Source of the DNA: Namhaeicola litoreus
GTDB lineage: Bacteria; Bacteroidota; Bacteroidia; Flavobacteriales; Flavobacteriaceae
Length of the DNA: 64,000 nucleotides
Direction: 5' to 3'
NCBI RefSeq assembly: GCF_042679565.1
Contig: NZ_JBHTMY010000001.1
Location: forward strand, 186,001-250,000
Shown: positions 27,817-36,646 of the stretch, one piece after another
How positions within the stretch are numbered: position 1 is the first letter of the stretch
How the letters are laid out: every line of letters starts with the position of its first letter
Made by a program: the position numbers and the translations under genes
The notes under the pieces: generated by a model
What the model was told of the DNA's origin: nothing
What the model saw: the letters and a program-made list of their open reading frames with translations, nothing else
Database searches by the model: none

Positions 27817-28809
27817 ATGACCGAAGGCAATTTTGTAGATTATGTAAAAATATTTGCGGCGTCCGGAAACGGAGGTAGTGGATCATCACATTTACACAGA
27901 GAGAAATATGTTGCCAAAGGTGGACCCGATGGTGGAGATGGCGGACGTGGTGGACACATTATAGTTCGTGGGGATGAAAATATGTGGACACTCATCCACT
28001 TAAAATTTAAAACACATATCCGAGCTGAACACGGAGGAAGTGGTTCTAAGAATCGAAGTACAGGAAAATCAGGTGATGATCAATATATCGATGTGCCTTT
28101 AGGGACCATTGTTAGAGATGCAGAAACAGATGAAATTCTCTTTGAAATTACTGAAAATGGGCAGGAAACTATTTTAGTTGAAGGTGGAATGGGCGGATTA
28201 GGCAACTGGCATTTTAAATCATCTACGAACCAAACACCGAGGTATAAACAACCTGGAATTCCCGGAGCCGAAGGTTGGTTTAGATTAGAACTAAAAATTC
28301 TAGCAGATGTAGGTTTAGTCGGTTTTCCAAATGCAGGTAAGTCAACTTTACTCTCTGTCCTAACCAGCGCCAAACCCAAAATTGCCGACTACCCTTTTAC
28401 TACCTTAAAACCAAATTTGGGTATAGTAAAATATAGAGATTTTCAAAGTTTTGTAATGGCCGATATTCCAGGAATAATAGAAGGTGCAGCCGAAGGAAAA
28501 GGACTTGGACATCGCTTTTTGAGACATATTGAAAGAAACTCTTTGTTGCTTTTTATGGTTTCTGCGGATAGTTTGGATATTAATAATGAATACAAAATTC
28601 TACTAAACGAACTAAAAAAACACAATCCAGAATTGTTGGACAAAGAAAGGATTTTGGCCATTTCTAAATGCGATCTTTTAGATGAAGAATTGAAAAAAGA
28701 AATTAAGAAAACCTTGCCCAAAACAATTCCCCACCTATTTATTTCTTCTGTCGCACAAATCAATTTAGACCAACTCAAAGATTTGATTTGGAAAAAGTTA
28801 AACGAGTAA
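27817..28809 (+). CDS. obg: GTPase Obg (CgtA), ribosome assembly
   Basis: This essential GTPase is involved in 50S maturation and stress signalling. The protein is 330 aa. The glycine-rich Obg fold (about 1-155) begins NFVDYVKIFAASGNGGSGSSH and contains GGPDGGDGGRGG. The G domain (about 158-330) has G1 GFPNAGKST, G3 DIPGIIEGA and G4 SKCDL. The variable C-terminal OCT domain of some relatives is absent. It sits downstream of adk with a 10-base gap. Confidence 0.97.
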   Translation: MTEGNFVDYVKIFAASGNGGSGSSHLHREKYVAKGGPDGGDGGRGGHIIVRGDENMWTLIHLKFKTHIRAEHGGSGSKNRSTGKSGDDQYIDVPLGTIVRDAETDEILFEITENGQETILVEGGMGGLGNWHFKSSTNQTPRYKQPGIPGAEGWFRLELKILADVGLVGFPNAGKSTLLSVLTSAKPKIADYPFTTLKPNLGIVKYRDFQSFVMADIPGIIEGAAEGKGLGHRFLRHIERNSLLLFMVSADSLDINNEYKILLNELKKHNPELLDKERILAISKCDLLDEELKKEIKKTLPKTIPHLFISSVAQINLDQLKDLIWKKLNE

Positions 28810-28861
28810 AATTCTTTTACAATTTTAAACTTATATTAGCCCTTAACCAAAAAACGATCTC

Positions 28862-30373
28862 ATGATTCATGTTCTTAATGGAGACAGTCTTTTAGATCGA
28901 TTTCCTTTGGATATAAAGGGTGAACGAATAGTAGCGAGAGAATGCCTTATTGAAGGCGATGTTTCAGGTGAAAATCTTGCCGAATTCTATCTAAACAGAG
29001 CAACATTTCTTGAAAGAACATATGGAACACAACAAACTGAATACTTACATAATTCGCAAAAGGAATTTGAGAAAATCCTCAAACTAAATACAGAAGAGGA
29101 AGTTTACTGCTGGTTTGAAAAAGATTTATTCTGTCAAGTTAATTTTTGGTTTGTTTGCCATTTACTGCATGAAAATAGGCAACAAAATGTATTTTTAGTG
29201 CTCGCAGAAAATCTTGATTTCGGATTCTCTAGCTATAATGAAGAAGAACTCAAATTACTTTATAGAAAAAAAACATCTTTAGACTCCACAGATCTAGAAG
29301 GCTTTTCAAAACTTTGGTCGGCCTATCAAACAAAAAACTCCGACAAACTGCAAGAAGCTGCAAAAAAATTAACTCCTAAATTTTCCTTTTTAGAAGAAGT
29401 TATAACAGCAGAGATCGAAAAAAATCCTATTGATAAAATGGGTCGACCCATGAAAGTGTTGGAAGAGTTGATTTTGTCAAGAAATTCTACTGACTTTAAA
29501 CAAATATTTCCAGAATTTTCAAAGCGTTTGCCCATATATGGATATGGAGATTTACAAATTATACATATGATTAACGAATGGGAAGAAAAATACCTAACCA
29601 TTAATAAAACCTTATGGAATAAAAAAGCACCTATTCATTTTAACTCTAAATTTTATGATAATCATACTTTTCTCACAACTCTAAATTCTCTCAATTCAAT
29701 TGAAATAGGCTTATTGGGAAACATAGAAGGGCTTAAAGTCCTTCATTTGCAATGTCATTTCGGACAAGATACTATTTCTCTTCAAAAGTTAGGCGCACAA
29801 ACCACCGGTGTAGACTTTTCTGAACAAGCCATTGAAAAAGCCAGGGAATTGAGTGAGCAAAGTGAAACTTTCCCTGATTTTATATGTAGTGATATTTATG
29901 AATTAGATAAAAAACTAGAAGGACAATATGATTTAATTTTTACGAGTTATGGAACTATTGGTTGGTTGCCAGATCTGAGAAAATGGGCTAAGATAGTAGA
30001 TCATTTTCTAAAACCTGGTGGTAAATTCTTATTGGTCGAATTTCATCCGATGATTTGGATTTTTGATGAAAATTTCGAAAAAATCGTCTATCCTTATTTT
30101 AATCGCACTGCGATTGTTGAAAAAGAAGAATATTCTTATACGGATGGGGACCCGATTCAGTTGAATTCTGTCACTTGGAACCACCCTTTATCTGAGGTGT
30201 TTACATCACTTTTAGAGGAAAATCTAATTATTGATGACTTTCAGGAGTACGATTACTCTCCTTATGATTGTTTTTCGAAAACCGTAAAAATTGATAAAAA
30301 CATGTTCCAAATTCAAGGTATGGAAGGAAAATTACCAATGGTTTATAGTTTAAAAGTTTCTAAACCCACATAA
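28862..30373 (+). CDS. DUF1835 protein fused to a SAM-dependent methyltransferase
   Basis: The 503-aa protein has two parts. Residues about 1-235 are a DUF1835-type region: MIHVLNGDSLLDRF, GERIVARECLIEGDV, the WFEKDLFCQVN stretch, and a late GYGDLQIIHMI segment like the DUF3658 partner domain. From about 245 a class I methyltransferase begins with NKTLWNKKAPIHFNSKFYD, then motif I VLHLQCHFGQDT, GVDFSEQAI and LKPGGKFLLVEFHP. Both halves normally occur as separate proteins, and no stop or frameshift separates them here. Substrate unknown. It is followed after one base by a small membrane protein gene. Confidence 0.8.
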   Translation: MIHVLNGDSLLDRFPLDIKGERIVARECLIEGDVSGENLAEFYLNRATFLERTYGTQQTEYLHNSQKEFEKILKLNTEEEVYCWFEKDLFCQVNFWFVCHLLHENRQQNVFLVLAENLDFGFSSYNEEELKLLYRKKTSLDSTDLEGFSKLWSAYQTKNSDKLQEAAKKLTPKFSFLEEVITAEIEKNPIDKMGRPMKVLEELILSRNSTDFKQIFPEFSKRLPIYGYGDLQIIHMINEWEEKYLTINKTLWNKKAPIHFNSKFYDNHTFLTTLNSLNSIEIGLLGNIEGLKVLHLQCHFGQDTISLQKLGAQTTGVDFSEQAIEKARELSEQSETFPDFICSDIYELDKKLEGQYDLIFTSYGTIGWLPDLRKWAKIVDHFLKPGGKFLLVEFHPMIWIFDENFEKIVYPYFNRTAIVEKEEYSYTDGDPIQLNSVTWNHPLSEVFTSLLEENLIIDDFQEYDYSPYDCFSKTVKIDKNMFQIQGMEGKLPMVYSLKVSKPT

Positions 30374-30374
30374 A

Positions 30375-30794
30375 ATGAGTGACAACAAAGATAAAGTGGA
30401 CAAAAAAATCAGAAATAAGGTTCGGTTTTTTATGGTAATGTTTATCATTTCATTGACACTTGCCATTAATGCCATATTCACTGAAATGGTACCCGCAAGA
30501 TTTCCTCTCATAGCTTTCTTCATCGGCCTTGGCGCAGGATTAATTTTAAGTAGGATTCAGAAAATAACTTGGGATAAGGACGGAGAAAGAATTGTAAAAG
30601 AATTCGATCTCGTCAGTGGAATTTTAGTTTTTTTCCTCATTCTACTTCTAATTTTTAAAGAAAAAATCGTGCATCAATTTGTTAATTTTCCTAAAATAAA
30701 TAGCATCATTTTTTCGTTAAATGCGGGAATTATGCTAGGACGAACAATCCTAATCCGTCATAAAGTCATTAAGATTTTGAGAAATAACGCCTAA
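30375..30794 (+). CDS. Small multi-pass membrane protein, unknown function
   Basis: The 139-aa protein has a charged N-terminus and about four hydrophobic segments (near 17-35, 42-60, 80-97 and 105-122). No family is recognised with confidence. The ATG lies one base after the stop of the DUF1835-methyltransferase gene, so the two are almost certainly translated from one mRNA. The convergent small gene on the other strand ends at 30796. Confidence 0.75.
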   Translation: MSDNKDKVDKKIRNKVRFFMVMFIISLTLAINAIFTEMVPARFPLIAFFIGLGAGLILSRIQKITWDKDGERIVKEFDLVSGILVFFLILLLIFKEKIVHQFVNFPKINSIIFSLNAGIMLGRTILIRHKVIKILRNNA

Positions 30795-30795
30795 T

Positions 30796-30933
30796 TTATT
30801 CTTGAATTGTTAAAAAACCTTCGATAATACTATCCAAATTATAGAATAAAAACAATATTAAAGCCAGTACCAGCAACAAAATTAACATGCGTTTGTTATT
30901 AGGTTTTTTTCTTTTTACAAATTTCGTATCCAC
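30796..30933 (-). CDS. Small single-pass membrane protein
   Basis: This 45-codon frame (GTG start at 30933) encodes a basic N-terminus (KFVKRKKPNNKR), one hydrophobic helix (about residues 16-32, rich in Leu) and a short acidic tail ending LTIQE. It lies 10 bases after the mnmD stop on the same strand and almost meets the convergent gene. An internal ATG at residue 16 is possible but would remove the basic anchor. The basic-helix-tail layout supports a real small protein; function unknown. Confidence 0.55.
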   Translation of the reverse strand: MDTKFVKRKKPNNKRMLILLLVLALILFLFYNLDSIIEGFLTIQE

Positions 30934-30943
30934 AATATATCTA

Positions 30944-31615
30944 TTATTTTCTTGGTTTAATCGCTCTTAACATTTCTCTTTTTCCAGGGGGTCCTGGCAA
31001 TTTTTCTACGTCAAAACCAGAGGTGAGCATTGCCCTTCTAACGCTTCCTTTCGCCGCATAGGTGACTAAAATTCCTCCTTCTTTCAAAGCTTCAAACATT
31101 TTTTTAAAAACATTTTCTGTCCACAATTCTGGTTGTACCCTAGCTCCGAAAGCATCATAATAAATCAAATCATAGCTATTCTTTTCACTAAAACTCTCAA
31201 ATTTTTGTTGCCTTTTAGTAAGATGAAACAATTCTGAAATCATCAATTTCTCTTCCCAATTACCTTCGTGCATTTTTATAAAATCATTTTCTCTGCTTTT
31301 TGCTTTCAGCAGATTTACATAGTTTAACTGTTTTACCTGCTCTAAAGAAACAGGAAAAGCCTCTAGCCCCGTATAATCAATGTCCATTTTTTTCCTTTCT
31401 CCTTCAATCAGCGTTATAAAAGCATTTAAACCTGTGCCAAAACCCATTTCCAATAACTTTATTTGTCCGCGGTTTTCTAACAATGTTAAACCATTTTTGA
31501 TAAAAACATGGTATGCCTCTTGAATGGCTCCATGAATGGAATGATAATGCTCGTCCCATTCGGGCAAATAAATACTCGAACTTCCATCCTTAGTAATAAT
31601 CACTTTTCTTTCCAT
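30944..31615 (-). CDS. mnmD: tRNA (5-methylaminomethyl-2-thiouridine) methyltransferase MnmD
   Basis: The 223-aa protein corresponds to the methyltransferase half of MnmC and lacks the FAD oxidase half. Motif I is LLEMGFGTGLNAF, and the D-x-F-x-x-R-x-x-P-E-L-W catalytic-region signature is YYDAFGARVQPELWT. The C-terminal YAAKGSVRRAML...LPGPPGKREMLRA is characteristic. It finishes mnm5 modification at the tRNA wobble uridine. It is divergent from ilvE and followed by a small membrane protein gene. Confidence 0.9.
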   Translation of the reverse strand: MERKVIITKDGSSSIYLPEWDEHYHSIHGAIQEAYHVFIKNGLTLLENRGQIKLLEMGFGTGLNAFITLIEGERKKMDIDYTGLEAFPVSLEQVKQLNYVNLLKAKSRENDFIKMHEGNWEEKLMISELFHLTKRQQKFESFSEKNSYDLIYYDAFGARVQPELWTENVFKKMFEALKEGGILVTYAAKGSVRRAMLTSGFDVEKLPGPPGKREMLRAIKPRK

Positions 31616-31681
31616 ACCTATCTTTATGAAGCATCTCAGATAAAATCAATCAAATCGAATTCAAATTTAACCATTATTAAG

Positions 31682-31689
31682 TACTTTTG
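31682..31689 (+). promoter_or_regulatory. -7 box upstream of ilvE
   Basis: TACTTTTG, 17 bases before the ilvE ATG, matches TAnnTTTG. The leader would be short. Confidence 0.55.
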
Positions 31690-31706
31690 TATGAAAATAT
31701 AACCTT

Positions 31707-32777
31707 ATGCAAGTAGAAATGAAGCCTGTAATTCGTGTTGAAAAAACCAAAAATTCAAAAATTTCTCAAGTAGATTTTAGTAACCTGCCTTTTGGAAAAG
31801 TATATACTGACCATATGTTTATTTGTGATTATAAGGATGGACAATGGCAAGAACCAAAAGTTATTCCTTACCAGAATATAAGTCTTGATCCCTCGGCCAA
31901 AATTTTTCATTATGGACAGTCTGTTTTTGAAGGAATGAAAGCTTACAAGGACAAAGACGGTAAAGTATGGCTTTTTAGACCCCTTGAAAATCAAAAAAGA
32001 TTGAATATTTCATCTAAAAGACTGGCGATTCCAGAATTGCCAGAAGAAATATTTATGGAAGGATTAAAAGAATTACTCAAGGTAGATAAAAATTGGATTC
32101 CACAATCAGAGGGGAGTTCTTTATATATTCGTCCGTTTGTTTTTGCATCGGGTAACGGTTTCCATGCCTCACCAGCTGATAAATATACATTCATTATTGC
32201 TTGTTCGCCTTCAGGATCATATTTTGCGGGCAAAGTAAAAGTTTTGATAGAGCAAACCTATTCTCGATCTGCCAATGGTGGTGTAGGTTATGCAAAAGCC
32301 GGAGGTAATTATGCCGGGCAATTTTATCCTACGCAACTAGCTGTAGACAAAGGATTTCAACAAGTAATTTGGACAGACGACACCTCACATGAATATATTG
32401 AAGAAGCAGGTGCCATGAATATTTTTGTGCGAATTAATGATACTTTATTGACTGCACCTACGAGTGATAGAATTTTAGATGGTGTTACGAGAAAAAGTAT
32501 TTTAGATATCGCAAACGATATGGGAATTGATGTAGAAGTGCGAAAAATAAGTGTCACAGAATTAGTAGAGGCAGCACAAAACGGATCTTTAAAGGAAATG
32601 TTTGGTGCTGGAACGGCAGCAGTCATTTCTCCAATTTCAGGTTTTGGATATCAAGATAAAACTTTTGATATTCCGGAACTGAAAAATTCATATGCCGAAC
32701 AATTTAAGAAACACATCACGGATATTCAATACAACCGAGCCCAAGATAAATTTGGTTGGAGGTATGAGGTAAAATAA
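31707..32777 (+). CDS. ilvE: Branched-chain amino acid aminotransferase
   Basis: This PLP fold-type IV aminotransferase performs the last step of Val, Leu and Ile synthesis and the first of their breakdown. The protein is 356 aa, of the longer BCAT class (about 350 residues) rather than the 300-aa E. coli form. Family elements include FHYGQSVFEGMKAYK, IRPFVFASG, the PLP-lysine region GYAKAGGNYAG, and EEAGAMNIF. It is monocistronic, with its own promoter and a terminator right after the stop. Confidence 0.95.
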   Translation: MQVEMKPVIRVEKTKNSKISQVDFSNLPFGKVYTDHMFICDYKDGQWQEPKVIPYQNISLDPSAKIFHYGQSVFEGMKAYKDKDGKVWLFRPLENQKRLNISSKRLAIPELPEEIFMEGLKELLKVDKNWIPQSEGSSLYIRPFVFASGNGFHASPADKYTFIIACSPSGSYFAGKVKVLIEQTYSRSANGGVGYAKAGGNYAGQFYPTQLAVDKGFQQVIWTDDTSHEYIEEAGAMNIFVRINDTLLTAPTSDRILDGVTRKSILDIANDMGIDVEVRKISVTELVEAAQNGSLKEMFGAGTAAVISPISGFGYQDKTFDIPELKNSYAEQFKKHITDIQYNRAQDKFGWRYEVK

Positions 32778-32801
32778 AAAAAGGCTTTCGGGCCTTTTTT
32801 T
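32776..32801. terminator. Terminator between ilvE and the MazG-like gene
   Basis: Seven A residues, GGC, a short loop, GCC and seven T residues form a symmetric hairpin. It can act on both convergent genes and overlaps the last codon of ilvE and the stop of the downstream minus-strand gene. Confidence 0.88.
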
Positions 32802-33186
32802 ATTTCTTTAATATAGCTGCTATATCCGGTTTAAAATAATTGGGTCCCTTAAGTACTTTCCCGTCTTCTCTGTATATGGGTTTGCCATCTTCTCCCAGTT
32901 TACTCATGTTACTTCTTTGAATTTCCTCAAAAACCTCTTCTATTTTGTCTTGCATTCCATGTTCTATAATAGTTCCACATAAAATATAGAGCATATCACC
33001 TAAGGCATCAGCTACTTCAACCAAATCATTTTTTAAGGCTGCCTCAAGGTATTCTTCGTTCTCCTCCTTCATTAAATCATACCTCAACTGTAAGGTCTTT
33101 GGGGTTAAATTTGCCGTTGGATTGTGTTTTATTCCTAATCCAAAAGCCTCATGAAAATCTTGTACTGCACTTATTTTTCTTTTCAT
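32800..33186 (-). CDS. MazG / phosphoribosyl-ATP pyrophosphohydrolase-like NTP pyrophosphatase
   Basis: The 128-aa all-alpha protein carries the metal-binding motif EENEEYLEAA (E41-E45), followed by LVEVADALGDMLYI (E57, D60, D64), as in dimeric MazG-like NTP pyrophosphohydrolases. It is probably a house-cleaning enzyme acting on non-canonical dNTPs. The nucleotide specificity cannot be read from sequence. It is convergent with ilvE. Confidence 0.85.
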   Translation of the reverse strand: MKRKISAVQDFHEAFGLGIKHNPTANLTPKTLQLRYDLMKEENEEYLEAALKNDLVEVADALGDMLYILCGTIIEHGMQDKIEEVFEEIQRSNMSKLGEDGKPIYREDGKVLKGPNYFKPDIAAILKK

Positions 33187-33412
33187 TATATTAAATTTTC
33201 AATGCAACATTACGGATTCAATGATACATTTACAAGTCATTAAATCAACTATTAAAATGAAAATTATCATTTCATAAAATCATTCATTCCTAATATTATT
33301 TCATTGAAAAACTTAGTTATTGTTCTACAATTCTTCAAAGAAAAATAGCCTTCGATAATTAAACCCTTTAGCCTTCTTGGAAATTCAGGTCGGCTTTTCC
33401 ATTATTTTGAAG

Positions 33413-33420
33413 TATTTTTG
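33413..33420 (+). promoter_or_regulatory. -7 box upstream of the small membrane protein gene
   Basis: TATTTTTG followed by CCGC, 12 bases before the ATG at 33433. It is a consensus -7 element and supports that start. Confidence 0.55.
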
Positions 33421-33432
33421 CCGCAAAAAAAG

Positions 33433-33621
33433 ATGTTTAGTCAAGGACAAATTACTTTTGGAATCGTTTTCGCCATAGCCTTTATCATTGCCATGATTTT
33501 TAGCTATAGAAAAGACATTAAACTGCACAAGTATTATTATAAAAATGTATGGGTGGTAGGTCTTGGTGTTATCTTAGCGATAATCCTGTTTGCCACCATT
33601 ACTTTTTGGCTAAACGATTAA
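33433..33621 (+). CDS. Small two-TM membrane protein
   Basis: The 62-aa protein (MFSQGQITFGIVFAIAF start) has two hydrophobic helices (about 7-24 and 43-60) joined by a basic, Tyr-rich loop RKDIKLHKYYYKN. The ATG at 33433 is chosen over an upstream TTG because that TTG is part of the -7 box. The stop codon overlaps the stop of the convergent U32 gene by 4 bases. Proteins of this look are common in flavobacteria; the function is not known. Confidence 0.75.
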   Translation: MFSQGQITFGIVFAIAFIIAMIFSYRKDIKLHKYYYKNVWVVGLGVILAIILFATITFWLND

Positions 33622-34874
33622 TTTACCTTCTCAAGTTCTTTATCTGCCGCTACAATTTTGTACAACTTATCACTAGGCCTTACTCTAAAATCTGTTTTAA
33701 AAGTAATAGAATCCCCTCGATTTGCTTGTTTCCCGGGCGCATCATTTACAAACATTTCTGTAATATCCATTTCTTTGGCACCTGTAGTAGGTCCAGTTAT
33801 GAGTATTTGATCTCCAACATTTAAGTCATATGCTTCCAGCTTAAACTCGGCGATATTGGTTTTTGGGAAGAAGTGCATTCCTTTACCTATATAAACTTTC
33901 TTCTGTGTTGCACTGGATCCGGGACCATCACTCCACTCGCCCATTTTCTGACCTAAATAGTAGCCACTCCAAAAACCACGATTGTAAACTTTTTCTAATT
34001 CTTCCATCCAATCTGGCACCCTATCTTTACTATAAGTTCCGCTGGAAATACAATCTAATGCTTCTCTGTATGTTTTGATTACTTTGGCTACATATTCTGG
34101 GGCTCTTCCTCTTCCTTCTATCTTTAATACACTGATCCCTGCATCAGCTACTTGGTCTAAAATATCTATGGTACATAAATCTTTTGGCGACATAATATAC
34201 TCATTATCCAGTTCCATCTCGACACCTGTCTCCTGATCTATGACTGTATATTTCTTTCTGCAATTTTGCTTGCACGCACCTCTATTTGCACTCGAATTAT
34301 AGGCGTGTAAACTCATATAACATTTCCCTGAAACGGCCATGCACAAAGCTCCATGTCCAAAGATTTCAATTTCTACCAACTTCCCGGAAGGTCCTTTGAT
34401 CTCTTCCTTTTCAATTTGAGCAGTAATCTTTTTAACCTGACGTAAACTGAGTTCTCTACTTAATACAATCGTATCCGCAAACATGGCGTAAAATCTTACC
34501 GTTTCAATATTTGTAATATTGATCTGGGTAGAAATATGTACCTCCATCCCCACTTGTCTCGCAATGGCAATAACTGCCTGATCCATAGCTATAACTGCGG
34601 TAATATCGGCTTTTTTTGCCGCATTGATTAAAGTCTTTACGATGCTCAAATCGTGATCGTAAATTATTGTATTCAAGGTGAGGTAGCTCCTAACATTCTT
34701 CGCCTTACATCTTTTAGAAATTTCTGGCAAATCGTCTAATGTAAAATTAATCGATGCTCTCGCGCGCATATTTAATTGCTCAACACCAAAATATATAGAA
34801 TCGGCACCGTTGTCCAACGCAGCCTGCAATGATTCAAAGTTTCCGGCCGGGGCCATAAGTTCAATCTTCTTCAT
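33618..34874 (-). CDS. Peptidase U32 family protein (TrhP/YegQ-like)
   Basis: This is 418 aa from the ATG at 34874; an in-frame ATG 8 codons upstream seems too early. The start MKKIELMAPAGNFESLQAAL and the central cysteine region with GHGALCMAVSGKC and RGACKQNCRKKY are the U32 signature. The cysteines probably bind an iron-sulfur cluster. U32 members of this length (YegQ/TrhP) take part in prephenate-dependent 5-hydroxyuridine formation in tRNA rather than proteolysis. I infer that role here from length and motif only. Confidence 0.85.
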   Translation of the reverse strand: MKKIELMAPAGNFESLQAALDNGADSIYFGVEQLNMRARASINFTLDDLPEISKRCKAKNVRSYLTLNTIIYDHDLSIVKTLINAAKKADITAVIAMDQAVIAIARQVGMEVHISTQINITNIETVRFYAMFADTIVLSRELSLRQVKKITAQIEKEEIKGPSGKLVEIEIFGHGALCMAVSGKCYMSLHAYNSSANRGACKQNCRKKYTVIDQETGVEMELDNEYIMSPKDLCTIDILDQVADAGISVLKIEGRGRAPEYVAKVIKTYREALDCISSGTYSKDRVPDWMEELEKVYNRGFWSGYYLGQKMGEWSDGPGSSATQKKVYIGKGMHFFPKTNIAEFKLEAYDLNVGDQILITGPTTGAKEMDITEMFVNDAPGKQANRGDSITFKTDFRVRPSDKLYKIVAADKELEKVN

Positions 34875-35090
34875 GTTTTTCTTATTTCTACACCTCATAA
34901 GAGATGATCATTTTTTGGAAAGTGCAAAATTACAATTATTAATTTAACTAAATTTTTACCTGTTTAAATTTAACAGTTCTGCGTAATTATTGAATTATTT
35001 TAAACAAAATGGAATAATTTTGAACTTTTCTTGATTAGAGATGCCAAATAATTAGCATCTTTGCGCCCGATAATTAAAATCTTAATAAAA

Positions 35091-36080
35091 ATGAAATTAG
35101 CAGTGGTTGGTGCTACCGGAATGGTAGGCAATGTGATGTTGCAAGTTTTAGAAGAAAGAAACTTTCCTTTCGATGAATTATTATTGGTCGCCTCAGAAAG
35201 ATCTGTAGGTAAAAAAATCCCATTTAAAGGAAAAGAATATACGGTAATCGGATTACAAGAAGCCGTAGACCAAAAGCCGGACGTGGCTGTTTTTTCTGCC
35301 GGGGGAGGAACTTCATTAGAATGGGCCCCAAAATTTGCGGAAGTAGGTACAACAGTGGTAGATAATTCTTCTGCCTGGAGAATGGATCCTACAAAAAAAC
35401 TGGTCGTACCAGAAATCAATGCTAATGTCTTAACCAAAGAGGATAAGATCATTGCCAATCCAAACTGCTCTACCATTCAAATGGTTGTTGCCTTGGCACC
35501 TTTACATAAAAAGTACGGAATTAAAAGATTGGTGATTTCTACCTATCAATCTATTACCGGTACTGGCGTAAAAGCAGTAAAACAATTAGAAAACGAATTC
35601 AAAGGAGAGAAAGGTGAAATGGCTTATGCTTATCAAATTCATAAAAATGCTATTCCGCAATGTGATGTTTTCGAAGAAAACGGTTATACAAAAGAGGAAA
35701 TGAAATTGGTGAGAGAAACAAAAAAGATTTTAAATGACAACACTATTGCTGTTACTGCTACTGCCGTGAGAATTCCCGTAGTAGGTGGACATTCTGAAAG
35801 TATCAACATAGAGTTTAATTCAGAAGTAGATATTGCAGATATCAAAAAGTTATTGAGTGAATCTCCAGGAGTAGTTTTACAAGATAATCCTGCCACATCA
35901 GATTACCCGATGCCTTTGTATGCTCATGGAAAAGATGATGTTTTCGTTGGTAGAATTCGTTTAGATGAATCACAACCCAATACAATCAATATGTGGGTAG
36001 TAAGTGATAACCTCAGAAAAGGTGCCGCAACGAACACCATTCAAATTGCCGAATATCTCTTAAAAAATAAGTTGATCTAA
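35091..36080 (+). CDS. asd: Aspartate-semialdehyde dehydrogenase
   Basis: This enzyme reduces aspartyl phosphate to the semialdehyde, for Lys, Thr, Met and diaminopimelate synthesis. The protein is 329 aa from the ATG at 35091; the frame extends 10 codons further, but the Rossmann strand MKLAVVGATGMVG fits this start. The catalytic Cys126 is in IANPNCSTIQM, and the active-site His is in VGGHSES. It is monocistronic with a strong terminator. Confidence 0.96.
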   Translation: MKLAVVGATGMVGNVMLQVLEERNFPFDELLLVASERSVGKKIPFKGKEYTVIGLQEAVDQKPDVAVFSAGGGTSLEWAPKFAEVGTTVVDNSSAWRMDPTKKLVVPEINANVLTKEDKIIANPNCSTIQMVVALAPLHKKYGIKRLVISTYQSITGTGVKAVKQLENEFKGEKGEMAYAYQIHKNAIPQCDVFEENGYTKEEMKLVRETKKILNDNTIAVTATAVRIPVVGGHSESINIEFNSEVDIADIKKLLSESPGVVLQDNPATSDYPMPLYAHGKDDVFVGRIRLDESQPNTINMWVVSDNLRKGAATNTIQIAEYLLKNKLI

Positions 36081-36081
36081 T

Positions 36082-36111
36082 AAAAAATCCCCGTTAAAAC
36101 GGGGATTTTTT
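36082..36111. terminator. Bidirectional terminator between asd and trxA
   Basis: AAAAAATCCCCG (36082-36093) pairs with CGGGGATTTTTT (36100-36111) around a 6-base loop. It serves both convergent genes. Confidence 0.93.
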
Positions 36112-36116
36112 ATTTA

Positions 36117-36476
36117 TTACTTTTCAATTTTGAGCACATCTTTGATCACTTCTTCTAAGTTATGCTTGGGTAAAGCTCCTTGTGCCATTTGAGGCTGTTC
36201 TCCCATAGGGCAAAAAAGCATGGAAGGAATACTTCGAATACCAAATGCTGCAGACAACTCTTGTTCCACCTCAGTATCTACTTTATAAATATCTACCTTA
36301 CCGGCATACTCTTCAGACAGTTCTTCAAGAATTGGAGCTACCATTTTACATGGACCGCACCAATCAGCATAAAAATCTATAATGCAAGGCTTATCGCCCT
36401 CAAACTTCCATTCTTTGTTTTCTTCGTAATTAAAAACTTTCTTTAAAAAAGTTTCTTTCGTCAATAATTCTGTCAT
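36117..36476 (-). CDS. trxA: Thioredoxin
   Basis: This 119-aa cytoplasmic disulfide reductase has no signal peptide. The active site is DWCGPCK with Cys40 and Cys43. The cis-proline region IRSIPSMLF and the strand IYKVDTEVEQEL are typical. The N-terminus is about 12 residues longer than E. coli TrxA. It is convergent with asd. Confidence 0.93.
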   Translation of the reverse strand: MTELLTKETFLKKVFNYEENKEWKFEGDKPCIIDFYADWCGPCKMVAPILEELSEEYAGKVDIYKVDTEVEQELSAAFGIRSIPSMLFCPMGEQPQMAQGALPKHNLEEVIKDVLKIEK

Positions 36477-36611
36477 TTTTTCTATTTAAATATGATTAAT
36501 CGAATTCTTTTATGCAATAAGCGTACCCTTTTTAATGCCATACAAAATGACAAAAATAATTTTAACCCTTTTGTCATATCTGTTACACCCAATGGCGAAA
36601 AATTCTGTAAT

Positions 36612-36638
36612 AAAAAACCCCGAACTAAGTCGGGGTTT
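36612..36638 (-). terminator. Terminator of the PiT transporter gene
   Basis: On the minus strand AAACCCCGA and TCGGGGTTT form a 9-bp stem (36615-36623 with 36630-36638), followed by a T run (36617-36612), just after the transporter stop at 36647. Confidence 0.88.
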
Positions 36639-36646
36639 GTAAAACT

